A stretch of 64,000 nucleotides of DNA from Ectothiorhodospiraceae bacterium BW-2 (GTDB taxonomy: Bacteria > Pseudomonadota > Gammaproteobacteria > Thiohalomonadales > Thiohalomonadaceae). How positions within the stretch are numbered: position 1 is the stretch's first letter; every line of letters starts with the position of its first letter. A model generated the notes under the pieces. It did no database searches and was not told the origin of the DNA. It saw only the letters and a list, made by a program, of their open reading frames with translations. Location: NCBI GenBank assembly GCA_008375315.1, contig CP032507.1:1-64000 (forward strand), in the 5' to 3' direction. Shown in pieces: positions 24,849 to 33,218 of this stretch. The position numbers were made by a program, and so were the translations under genes.

Positions 24849-26468
24849 CTAAACCGTCATCGGTTGCGGTTGATAGTGGAGCTGGTGCATAGCCACCGGA
24901 ACCCCATAAGTTCGGCACTGCTGTGCCCGAGTATAGAGTGCCGCCCCTTCGAGTAGATTCAGGGCGACTTGAGCAATATGGCGGTTGGCTAGCGGCTCTA
25001 AAAAGGAGCCGGCAACCCAGCGGTTAAAGGCACCGAGCGCAGGCCCGCACCAAATTTGATAATCGAGTGTCCGTGCGCTATCGCCCTGTAGCGCCCACTG
25101 GCTGCTCTTGCCTAGATACCAGCGAAACAGTAGCGCCATCTTATATTTGGGGCTCTCGTTAGCCCGCTGTAGCTCTCTTGGATCTAGCTGTTGAAAGTAG
25201 TCGCAGGTGGCGCTCCAGATCTGGGGTAGGCTTTGGCGAAATATCTTCTGCTCTAGCTCGGTACGAATCTCAGCCGGTAGCTGTTCAATCGAGCTATAGC
25301 GGTGGTAGATCTCCTGTAGGCGGTTACCACGCATCCCCATCATCGTCCCCTTTTTCAGCACCTGAACCTTGCCGCCAAGCTCAAACATATCGGCAGAGGG
25401 GGTGGTGATAGTGTCGGCGATGTCGGCGCTAGCTAGCAGGGTTTTGGCCTCATTCGATAGCGCCGACTCAACTGTCGCTTGGTGGACTGAACCGAGCAGC
25501 ACATAGGAGGCGCCAAGGGTAAAGGCAGCGGCAATCGCCTGTGGCGTCCCCAGACTACCGGCCGCACCTAATCGCACCGGAGTCGCGAAGTTGTATTGGC
25601 GCTGAAGCTGATCTCTAACCATGGCAGTGGCCCCGAACAGACTGTTGAGGGGACGCGAATCGGTGTGGCCACCGGAGTCTGACTCGACAGTTAAATCTTC
25701 TGCTAACGGCACCTGTGCGGCTAGCTCGGCCTGCTGCGGAGTAATCGCCCCCGAGGCGACCAGCTCCTGTAGCATCTTCGTCGGCGCAGGCTGCATGAAG
25801 TGGGCTGCAACCTCAGGGCGGGAGACTTTGGGAAAGAGGTAGTTTTGGCGCCGAATCACGCCCGACTCATCACGATAGAGACCAAGGCAGACATAGCGGG
25901 TTAGGGCGCGATTGCTCCCCATAAATGCCGCCGCCGAGACTCGACGCACCCCTAATGCCAGATAGAGATCGACTAGCCGCTCCTCCTGTTCAGGGGTCGC
26001 AGGGGTGTGAATTAGGTTAACGCCCCAGCTCGCGCCCAAGGGGGTAAGCGCTGTGGCAATCTCGATAAGCGCCGCCCGAATCGTCTCAGTCGCTAATCCT
26101 GCCGAACCGAAAAAGCCTAAGGCACCGATTTTGCCCAGTTCAATGACCATCGCCGCAGAGGCGATCCCCCGCGCCATCGCGCCGCCTACATAGGCGAAAC
26201 GGCAGTGGTGCGCGGCTAAAAAGTGTCGATCCCCTAACCATTCGGGATAGAGTGGTGGTAAAGTACCGATCAACTCCCCCTCGGTTGGCGTTAGGTGAGC
26301 CTGTTGCGACAGCCCCATTAGCTGTTCATCACGATGGTAGAGAATATCAGTCCTCTCCCTAAATCGATAAACACACTGTTCAATCATGGGTAATGAGTAT
26401 GCACAACTCGCTAAACTTGCCGCCATCAATGCTGCCTTGTGTGGGTAAAGCGGTGGAGCATACAGCAA
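24849..26468 (-). CDS. pfaD: PfaD-type trans-acting enoyl reductase
   Basis: The 539-residue protein matches PfaD, an FMN enoyl reductase of the nitronate-monooxygenase TIM-barrel family that acts in trans on Pfa megasynthases. Visible motifs are YVGGAMARGIASA near residue 95, GFFGSAGLATETIRAAL, VESDSGGHTDSRPL near 265, and RLGAAGSLGTPQAIAAAF, with the long C-terminal helical part (MGMRGNRLQEIYHRYSS). It is the first gene of the operon, as in myxobacterial pfa1, whereas marine clusters place pfaD last. The frame offers only TTG at 26468; a GAGGAGG ~30 bp upstream suits a start in a neighbouring frame, so the first residues are uncertain. Confidence 0.9.
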   Translation of the reverse strand: MLYAPPLYPHKAALMAASLASCAYSLPMIEQCVYRFRERTDILYHRDEQLMGLSQQAHLTPTEGELIGTLPPLYPEWLGDRHFLAAHHCRFAYVGGAMARGIASAAMVIELGKIGALGFFGSAGLATETIRAALIEIATALTPLGASWGVNLIHTPATPEQEERLVDLYLALGVRRVSAAAFMGSNRALTRYVCLGLYRDESGVIRRQNYLFPKVSRPEVAAHFMQPAPTKMLQELVASGAITPQQAELAAQVPLAEDLTVESDSGGHTDSRPLNSLFGATAMVRDQLQRQYNFATPVRLGAAGSLGTPQAIAAAFTLGASYVLLGSVHQATVESALSNEAKTLLASADIADTITTPSADMFELGGKVQVLKKGTMMGMRGNRLQEIYHRYSSIEQLPAEIRTELEQKIFRQSLPQIWSATCDYFQQLDPRELQRANESPKYKMALLFRWYLGKSSQWALQGDSARTLDYQIWCGPALGAFNRWVAGSFLEPLANRHIAQVALNLLEGAALYTRAQQCRTYGVPVAMHQLHYQPQPMTV

Positions 26469-26547
26469 ATGGGCTTTGGCTCAAAATGGCAATTACCTCC
26501 TCAAAGTGGGTAAAATCTTAATAATCAATAATTTGTAGGTATTTTTG
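26469..26547. promoter_or_regulatory. Divergent spacer between pfaD and the DUF5692-like gene
   Basis: This 79-bp spacer must hold both promoters. It has an AT-rich core (TCTTAATAATCAATAATTTG) and, on the minus strand, a strong GAGGAGG ribosome site for pfaD. No clear -35/-10 pair or palindrome stands out. Confidence 0.4.
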
Positions 26548-27387
26548 ATGGAAATTATCTGGATATTAACCGCTATGACAGCCCTTTTTTTCGCGACGCT
26601 CCTCATTAGTCGCCTCCCCTTTGTCGGCCACCTGTTGCTGTTTCTGCTGCTGCCGATAGGCTTAGGGATCTATTGGTTTCTCTCTCCAGATGCCCTGTTT
26701 AATCTATTTGGCTATATTAAGTTTATTCTGCTCTGTTGTATCGCGCTCATTATCGCCGGCTTAAGATTTAAGGGGTGGCATACTCAGCCTTGGGCACGCA
26801 ACCTACTCTATATCTTTCTCTTTCTTAATATCGGTGAGGCGATTTCGTTTGAGGTACTCGATCTCATTACCGGAGGGCCTGAGCGCGAGTATGGCGGTAA
26901 CTGGATGAATGTGATAGCCGGCCTAACTATTCTGCTCTGCCAAGCCTACCCCCGATTTATAACGATCGATAGCGACAGTGGGCGACGCAATATGCACTAT
27001 GATGTGGGGATGAAGTGGGTCATCGCCTATACCCTTTGGGATTTTACATTCATCTATAGCGCCCATGCCCCTAGTGAGATCTCTGGCTTGTGGATAGGGT
27101 TGGCCGTTATCCACCTGCTAACACCGCTATTAATGACCCTAAAGGATGCGTCGCTCTATCTGCAGCTGCGCGTCTATTCGCTCACGGTTGTGGTCGGTTA
27201 TACCATCACCCTCCCCTACGAGCCGTGGATAGTCAAGACCCCCCACTGGTACTCTGCCGATATCGATCAGGGGTTGGCGCTACTCTCGCTCTCCATGGCG
27301 CTCTACCTCGCCTATAGCCATCTGCTGCCTTGGCTCAAATCGCCACACCCCCCGCCAATCTGTTACACTCAATGGCAGGCTCTCTAG
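26548..27387 (+). CDS. DUF5692-like multi-pass membrane protein
   Basis: About 279 residues with eight or so hydrophobic segments. Features shared with DUF5692 proteins are the NIGEA motif near residue 95, a W-N-IAGLTIL block, an RxNMHYD segment and VIAYTLWDFTFIYS. Function is unknown. It lies divergent to pfaD and is followed by a second, paralogous gene (27431, interrupted), so the pair probably serves the Pfa lipid, e.g. in membrane handling of the product, but this is inference from position. The ATG at 26548 follows an in-frame TTG; there is no strong ribosome site. Confidence 0.65.
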   Translation: MEIIWILTAMTALFFATLLISRLPFVGHLLLFLLLPIGLGIYWFLSPDALFNLFGYIKFILLCCIALIIAGLRFKGWHTQPWARNLLYIFLFLNIGEAISFEVLDLITGGPEREYGGNWMNVIAGLTILLCQAYPRFITIDSDSGRRNMHYDVGMKWVIAYTLWDFTFIYSAHAPSEISGLWIGLAVIHLLTPLLMTLKDASLYLQLRVYSLTVVVGYTITLPYEPWIVKTPHWYSADIDQGLALLSLSMALYLAYSHLLPWLKSPHPPPICYTQWQAL

Positions 27388-27726
27388 TGCGCACTAGGTC
27401 ACGCGCCACGAAAGTTTAAGGGGGATTTGTGTGATGGAAGCTCTACTCTGGATTGTCGTCTCTACCCTGATAGTCTCGCTGTTAACACTGCTTTTGATGC
27501 GTTTAAAGATGGGCGGCCTGCTGCTGGTCTATCTGCTCTTTCCGCTACTGCTGTTTGGCTATTTGGCGTGGTTTGAGATCGTCGCTGCCGGCTACTTTCT
27601 CTACATTAAGCTGATCTCGGTCTGTCTGGGGGTGCTGTTAATTGGGGCGCTGCGGTTTCGCCACTGGATCGACTACCACTGGGCTCGGGTACTGGGCTAT
27701 CTGATGCTGTTTATTAATATTCTTGA

Positions 27727-29810
27727 CCCATCTTTCGATTTGCTAGATCGAATAGTGCAAAAAATCAAATAGTTGAGACGAATTCAATGGGTAGTATGGC
27801 ACTACATCTATGATTTTTCACGATGCAGAATGCAGAACGCGTGTTGACTGAGCCGAATTTAGATCAGCGTCATCTTTGTCGGATGGACCGAATAGTCGAG
27901 TCCCAGCGCATCCAGAACTGGACGTTGATGGGGTTCGATGCGGGTGGTTTTGCGCAGATGAATGGTGCGATTATCTTCACGCTTGACGGTGACACTCACC
28001 CGCTGACGATTGGCAAACAGCTGTCGCAGGGATGTCCAGCTCGCATGAATGTCGTGTGCTTTGAGTTGATGTCGCAGCGTATGCACGAGATGGTAACCGA
28101 GCAGGGTGATGAAGAGGTGGCCCTCGAGGCGATCGGCTGTATGGTGATAGACGGGGCGCATCCCCAGTTCGCTTTTCAGGCTGCGAAAGACCGCTTCGAG
28201 GTCGGTGAGCAGGATATAGGTCTGCCACAGCTTGGCAGCATCCCAATCGAGTAAATCGGTGCGCAGACAGTAGACGCCGGGATGGCTGGCCGCTGAGTCG
28301 GCGGCATCGTTGAGAGACCAGGTGATGGCCGTGGCTTTGCCCTCTTGTTCGCTGACGCTAATGGTATAGCGGGCGGCTGCACGGGAATACTTCTGTTTGA
28401 GCCGACCAATCCGCTCATGGATTTTCTCGCTGCTTTTGGTGCAACGGGGTTTAGATAGTCCCTCATTAAGGGCGGTTAACCCCGCTTCAAAGCGTTGCGC
28501 AATGCTATCCAGAATCGCCTGCTCTTTCAGTTCTCGCGCTTCGGAGTGGCAGTAGAGTTTGACTTCCCCCCGCTCGCCATCCTCAACCCGCTGCGCGCGT
28601 ACGCAATTGCCGGGGCTCTCTTTGATCAGCGTGGCCTGGGTCTCATCAAACTCTCGATGGGGTTGACGGCTCACGACAATATAGTGGTAACCGGCACCTT
28701 TCAGCCACTGTAGATTCTTCTCACTGGCAATGCCGGCATCCATAATAACAGTACTGTGTGGCGAGGCTTCCAGCTCAGTGAGCAGACCCTCCAGGGTGGA
28801 GGGTTCGCTGACATTACCGGCAAAGTGGCGTGAACAGCGCGGAAAGCCACTGCTATCGAGTACCAGACCGAGGGTAACGAGCGGGCAGTCACTGCGCCGC
28901 TCCTTGGAGCGCCCACGCTGTGCCAGTTCGGAGTCGGGCGCTCCTTCAAAGAAGGTATTGGTCAAGTCATAGAGGGCGATAGTCTCCTTCAGATCGAAAA
29001 GCGTCTGCTCCCGCTGCCAGAGATGGGCCTCCAGTGCCGCTTTGTGTTTCCAGAGCAGGTCGCTGGCTTGATAGAGGCGATCATGCCCCATGGCGTCAAA
29101 GTCATAACCGATGAGCTCGCCCAGTCCACTCTGCTGCTGGAGCCAGTGATAGGTGGCCCACTCGCTGGCAGGAGAAGCCATGCGCCCAACGATATTGCCA
29201 ATGGCTGCGGCCAGTTCATGACGGTTAAAGCCAAGCTCTTGCAGTTTATCAATCAGTTTCAGCTGTTGCAGCGCATGCAGAGCCAACTGTTCAATGCCAA
29301 CCTGACGAGGCCGGCTTAGCTCCAGAGAGTCCATATCGACCGATTGCCAGGTGTGCGGCGGTAACGGTTCGCCGTAACCGGTTTGCTGTAGTTTGTTGCT
29401 CAACTGCTGGGCGGTCTGCTCCAGGGCGGTTGGCAGTGCCAGGGTGAGAAAATCGCCCTGTGCGTTCAACAGTTGCTCAATGCGGGCGGTCAGAAGCGGC
29501 CATTGCGCCGACTCTACACTAAAGTGGCGACCCAAATTGAGCAGGGTCTGTTGCTTGACCTTGCCGGCCACACGGGTGGATTCCACCAGTCGATAGGTGA
29601 AGTAGGGCTCACCGGAGCCGTGGCTTTTAATCGTAGTGCGACGAATATACATACTGACAGTGTAGCTGCAAAATGGGGGATTGCAAGCCTATCCGTCACA
29701 TTATGGCACTACGATTTATTTTCAAAACTCAAGTAATTGATTTAATTAAAATCGCATATCGGGTTCCCGATATATTTTGGGGATTTTGGTCGGATTTGAC
29801 GAAAGATGGG
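27727..29810 (-). mobile_element. IS1634-like insertion sequence, complete
   Basis: The element is 2084 bp. Terminal inverted repeats are CCCATCTTTCG (27727-27737) and CGAAAGATGGG (29800-29810), and the target duplication TTGA is at 27723-27726 and 29811-29814. Precise removal repairs the host gene, which fixes the ends. It carries one transposase gene on the minus strand. Confidence 0.85.
27859..29652 (-). CDS. IS1634-like DDE transposase
   Basis: The 597-residue protein has the IS1634/IS4-type DDE catalytic core: Asp in LYDLTNTFFEG near residue 227, Asp in VIMDAGIASEKN near residue 300, and Glu in LEAVFRSLKSELGMRPVYHH near residue 485, with the closing GYHLVHTLRHQL. It starts with a conserved MYIRRTTIKSHGSGEPYFTYRL. 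The frame is intact and the element ends are complete, so it may be active. Two copies of TATGGCACTAC occur as direct repeats inside the element flanks (near 27794 and 29703); they are internal and not the target duplication. Confidence 0.88.
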   Translation of the reverse strand: MYIRRTTIKSHGSGEPYFTYRLVESTRVAGKVKQQTLLNLGRHFSVESAQWPLLTARIEQLLNAQGDFLTLALPTALEQTAQQLSNKLQQTGYGEPLPPHTWQSVDMDSLELSRPRQVGIEQLALHALQQLKLIDKLQELGFNRHELAAAIGNIVGRMASPASEWATYHWLQQQSGLGELIGYDFDAMGHDRLYQASDLLWKHKAALEAHLWQREQTLFDLKETIALYDLTNTFFEGAPDSELAQRGRSKERRSDCPLVTLGLVLDSSGFPRCSRHFAGNVSEPSTLEGLLTELEASPHSTVIMDAGIASEKNLQWLKGAGYHYIVVSRQPHREFDETQATLIKESPGNCVRAQRVEDGERGEVKLYCHSEARELKEQAILDSIAQRFEAGLTALNEGLSKPRCTKSSEKIHERIGRLKQKYSRAAARYTISVSEQEGKATAITWSLNDAADSAASHPGVYCLRTDLLDWDAAKLWQTYILLTDLEAVFRSLKSELGMRPVYHHTADRLEGHLFITLLGYHLVHTLRHQLKAHDIHASWTSLRQLFANRQRVSVTVKREDNRTIHLRKTTRIEPHQRPVLDALGLDYSVHPTKMTLI

Positions 29811-30407
29811 TTGAGGCGGTGCTATTTGAGTTTTTCGACTACTTTGCCGGCGGGCCGGAGCGGCTCTATGGTGGTAGTCTGCTCAACGGTTGCGCCGGTC
29901 TGCTACTGCTGTTGACTCAGGCCTACCCGCGCTTTTTTACTATTGAGCAAAAGAGTGGTCAAAATAACCTCCATTACGATCTGGGCACGATTTGGGTGAT
30001 AGGCTATGTGGTGTGGAACTTCACCTTCGTCTATGGCACCAATCCCCCTAACGAGCCGACCGGACAGTGGGCGGCCGCCGCGCTAGTCCATCTGTTAGCT
30101 CCGCTGCTGTTAATGGGGGGCAACGCTATGCGCTTTATTCAGGCTCGAAGTTACTCGTTAGCGCTGGTGGTCGGCTGGATGTTGGTCGCCCCGGGTGAGC
30201 CCTATGTTTACACCGTCCCCGAGTGGTATCACCAGACGGTAGCTGAGCTGCTAGCGGCGCTCTCACTCGCGATTGTGGCGCTGTTTCTTGGGCAGAGTGT
30301 TCGCCACCACTATCGAAGTGATACGCCCCCCTCCAATCTGTTGATAACGCTGCTCAATAGACTATTTGAGCGCCGATAGGTTTAGCACCTTGCCGCAGAA
30401 CTCTAAC

Positions 30408-33218
30408 ATGAACTTTGCCGATAAAGAGCTCTTTCTACGCCACCACCCGCTACTGCATCATATTCCTGTTGCGATTGCCGATTCGGTGATTGAGCAGTTT
30501 GAGTGGGCCTTTTTGGCCGCAGGAGAGACGCTAGTTCGTGAGGGGGATGAGAACCCTGTTTTGGCGATTTTGCATACCGGACGGCTTACTATCTATCGTG
30601 AGGGTCGGCCGATAGGGGCGCTGGAGGAGACCGCGATTATTGGCGAGATCTCCCTCATCGGGCAGCAGCGCGCCGCTGCGACCTTAATCGCTGAACGAGA
30701 CTCGCTCATGCTTTGCATCGGTAAGCAGCCTATTGAGGCGTTAATGCTTAAACATAGCGCGCTAGCGCTACAGTTAGCCCAACTGTCGGTTAACCGTCTG
30801 ACCGGAGCTAACGAATCGAGCGTAAGCGCTCAACCGTTATCGACCAATATCGCGCTGTTACCGCTAGAGGGGCCGCTTGAGTGGCAGAGCCGCTTTTGTG
30901 ACAATCTACTGACCCACTTCCCTAACGCGCAGCTTATCTCTAAAGCGAAAGCTGAAGAGCATCTTGGCTTCGAGATAGGTACCTCGTTGTCGCCACGACA
31001 GCAGCAGCAGCTCACTCTTTGGATCGGGGAGTTGCAGCGCACCCACTCGCACCTGCTCTGGCTGACGACAACCGCACGCGATCTCTGGGGGGAGATGGGG
31101 GTGCGTCAGGCCACGCAGATCCTCTATCTCGCCGACCCCCTCTCTAAGCCACGGCTCACTCCGCTTGAGCAGGCGATTTGGGATAACCCCGCTCGTGCAG
31201 CGACGCAGAGTATGCATCTCATTCTCTATAACAGCACTGCCGATGAGTTACGCCGTTCAGCTATCGATTGGCTCGCTCCCCGCCGACTCTCGACCCTCCT
31301 CTCGCTCCAGAGCTATCATGCAAAGGCGCTACAGCCGGTGGCCGCCCTCACCGCTCAAAAACCGCTCATGATTCAGCGCCTCTCCCGATATCCGCTGCTA
31401 GCCACTCTGCAACCGCAGCAGCTACAGAGTGTGGCGAGCTATTTTACCGAAAAGAGTCTCCCCGCAGGGAGCACCCTCTGCTGTGAGGGTGAGCAGACCG
31501 ACTCGCTCTATCTGGTCGAGTCGGGTCGCTTCTCGGCTCTTAAAGAGGGGCGGAGCGTGGCCGAATTCTACCCCGGTGAGGTGATTGGCGAAATTGGGTT
31601 ACTCACCCAAACCCCTCGTAGCGCCACGCTTCGCGCCGAACGCTGCTCGACTGTCCTCGAAATGACTCGCGCCGATTTTGAGCGGTTAACCGCCCAAATT
31701 CCGCAGCTATCGCAGCGAATGTCACAACTGCTCTGCTGGCGGCTGCTACAAAAGAAGAGTCGTGCCCCCCTTGAGTTCACGATGACGATTGCCCTCATTC
31801 CCGTGGTCGCAGAGGATCCGCGCCAACAGCAGCAGTTTCAGTACCTCTCTAACGACTTTACCCGCTCACTACAGCAGCTACACGACACACTCGCCATCCG
31901 CCCTGAGAGTGTTAATCAGCTCTTTGGCCACAACACAGCACAACTCCCGCTTCAGGCAGCTGGCTCGACGCTGCTATCTGGCTATATCACCCAACAGGAG
32001 GCGCTCTATCCGTTGGTGCTACTGATTGGTGATTTTGGGGCGACCCATTGGAATGAGCGCATTATACGCCAAGCCGATCGGGTGGTACTGGTCTCTCACC
32101 ACGACGCCGGCCCCCGACTAAGCGCGGTCGAGCGGGAGCTACAGCCGATCCTCGATACGCTCGACCCTCCTCCGGAACTGGCCATTTTACAGCCCCAACA
32201 GGCAACGGAGGGGCGCGGCACCGCCAACTGGCTTACCCTTCGTAAACTCAATAACCACCACCATATCCGCATCGGCTCAAGCGCCGATAGTGATCGCGCC
32301 GCGCGAATGGTCACCGGTCACGCTATCGGCCTGGTGCTGTCAGGGGTCTCCTCGCGCGCCATTGCCCATGTCGGGGTGGTGCGGGCGCTGGAGGATAGCC
32401 AGATCCCCATCGACTGTATTAGCGGCTCCAGCTCAGGGAGTGGGATTGCGGGGGCGGTGATCCTCGATAGCTCATGGCGCCGTGCACGGGAGATTGCGCT
32501 GTTCATGATACGCCACGCCGCTCCCAGTCTGCGTAAATTTACCCTCCCCTACACCTCGCTTCTAAGCGGCCAAGATGCCGATACTCTGCTACGCCAGAAC
32601 TACGGTGACGGCCTATTAGAAGATCAGTTCATTCGCTGCATTCCGGTCGCTGCTGATATTAAACATGGTCAGCTCGTTGAGATTAGAAAAGGGCCTATCT
32701 GGAAGGCGATTCGAACCAGCACCTCGCTACCGGTGATCTGGCCACCGGTCATCGATCGCGACAATGATCAGGTTCTGGTCGATGGCGGCCTCATCGATAA
32801 TGTACCGGCGGCAACACTCTATAGCTACTGTCAGCACGGCTGGACGCTCATCTCCGACTCCAACCCAGCCTCGCTCCCCTTTGAGGGGGTCAAGCCCTAT
32901 GGTACTGTCGTCTCCGGCTGGAGGGTGTTATGGGATAAGCTACGCGGCAGAGTCGATCCTGAGGGCCACTATCCGGCTCTAATGGAGGTGGTCGGCCATG
33001 CGATGTGTATGGAGAGCTACCGCAATGCTCGCAATTTGCAACAGGGAGCTAACCCCCGCATCCTTTCGTTCAATATCGTTGTCCCCTTCGCCGGTCTGTT
33101 TGGGATAAAAGATATCAATAAATCGCTACAGATGGAGGAGTTTACCTACCAAAAGTCGTTAGAGATTATCGCTAACAATCCACAAATTTACGATATTTTG
33201 CCTAAAGAGAGCCCATGA
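30408..33218 (+). CDS. Patatin-like phospholipase with two cyclic-nucleotide-binding-like domains
   Basis: About 936 residues. CRP-like beta-barrel domains lie near residues 5-125 (VREGDENPVLAILHTGRLTI) and 345-450 (EGEQTDSLYLVESGRFSALK, then GEIGLL). The patatin domain follows near 640-830, with the GxSxG nucleophile as GSSSGSG and the Asp of the dyad in DGGLIDNVP. The usual Gly-rich oxyanion loop GGGxxRG is changed to SGVSSRA. The layout is that of NTE-like lysophospholipases, which deacylate membrane lipids, without an obvious N-terminal membrane anchor. The stop overlaps the ATG of the ABC exporter. With the Pfa genes next door, acyl-chain remodelling is plausible. Confidence 0.85.
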   Translation: MNFADKELFLRHHPLLHHIPVAIADSVIEQFEWAFLAAGETLVREGDENPVLAILHTGRLTIYREGRPIGALEETAIIGEISLIGQQRAAATLIAERDSLMLCIGKQPIEALMLKHSALALQLAQLSVNRLTGANESSVSAQPLSTNIALLPLEGPLEWQSRFCDNLLTHFPNAQLISKAKAEEHLGFEIGTSLSPRQQQQLTLWIGELQRTHSHLLWLTTTARDLWGEMGVRQATQILYLADPLSKPRLTPLEQAIWDNPARAATQSMHLILYNSTADELRRSAIDWLAPRRLSTLLSLQSYHAKALQPVAALTAQKPLMIQRLSRYPLLATLQPQQLQSVASYFTEKSLPAGSTLCCEGEQTDSLYLVESGRFSALKEGRSVAEFYPGEVIGEIGLLTQTPRSATLRAERCSTVLEMTRADFERLTAQIPQLSQRMSQLLCWRLLQKKSRAPLEFTMTIALIPVVAEDPRQQQQFQYLSNDFTRSLQQLHDTLAIRPESVNQLFGHNTAQLPLQAAGSTLLSGYITQQEALYPLVLLIGDFGATHWNERIIRQADRVVLVSHHDAGPRLSAVERELQPILDTLDPPPELAILQPQQATEGRGTANWLTLRKLNNHHHIRIGSSADSDRAARMVTGHAIGLVLSGVSSRAIAHVGVVRALEDSQIPIDCISGSSSGSGIAGAVILDSSWRRAREIALFMIRHAAPSLRKFTLPYTSLLSGQDADTLLRQNYGDGLLEDQFIRCIPVAADIKHGQLVEIRKGPIWKAIRTSTSLPVIWPPVIDRDNDQVLVDGGLIDNVPAATLYSYCQHGWTLISDSNPASLPFEGVKPYGTVVSGWRVLWDKLRGRVDPEGHYPALMEVVGHAMCMESYRNARNLQQGANPRILSFNIVVPFAGLFGIKDINKSLQMEEFTYQKSLEIIANNPQIYDILPKESP

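Larger units (their letters stand above)
27431..30379 (+). pseudogene. Second DUF5692-like gene, interrupted by an IS
   Basis: Coding parts are 27431-27726 and 29815-30379. Removing the IS and one TTGA copy joins them as N-I-L-E-A-V-L-F-E, aligned with N-I-G-E-A-I-S-F-E of the upstream paralogue, and restores one ~286-residue frame. The C-terminal part keeps the YGGSLLNGCAGLLLLLTQ and NNLHYDLGTIWVIGYVVWNF blocks. As it stands the first part ends in a stop inside the IS after LLDRIVQKIK. The clean duplication implies a fairly recent insertion. Confidence 0.85.

Noticed and set aside
27727-29810. A ~190-bp MITE with a nested IS, suggested by direct repeats of TATGGCACTAC
   Set aside because: The CCCATCTTTCG ends and the TTGA duplication describe a single IS whose flanks are internal to it; removal restores the host gene.
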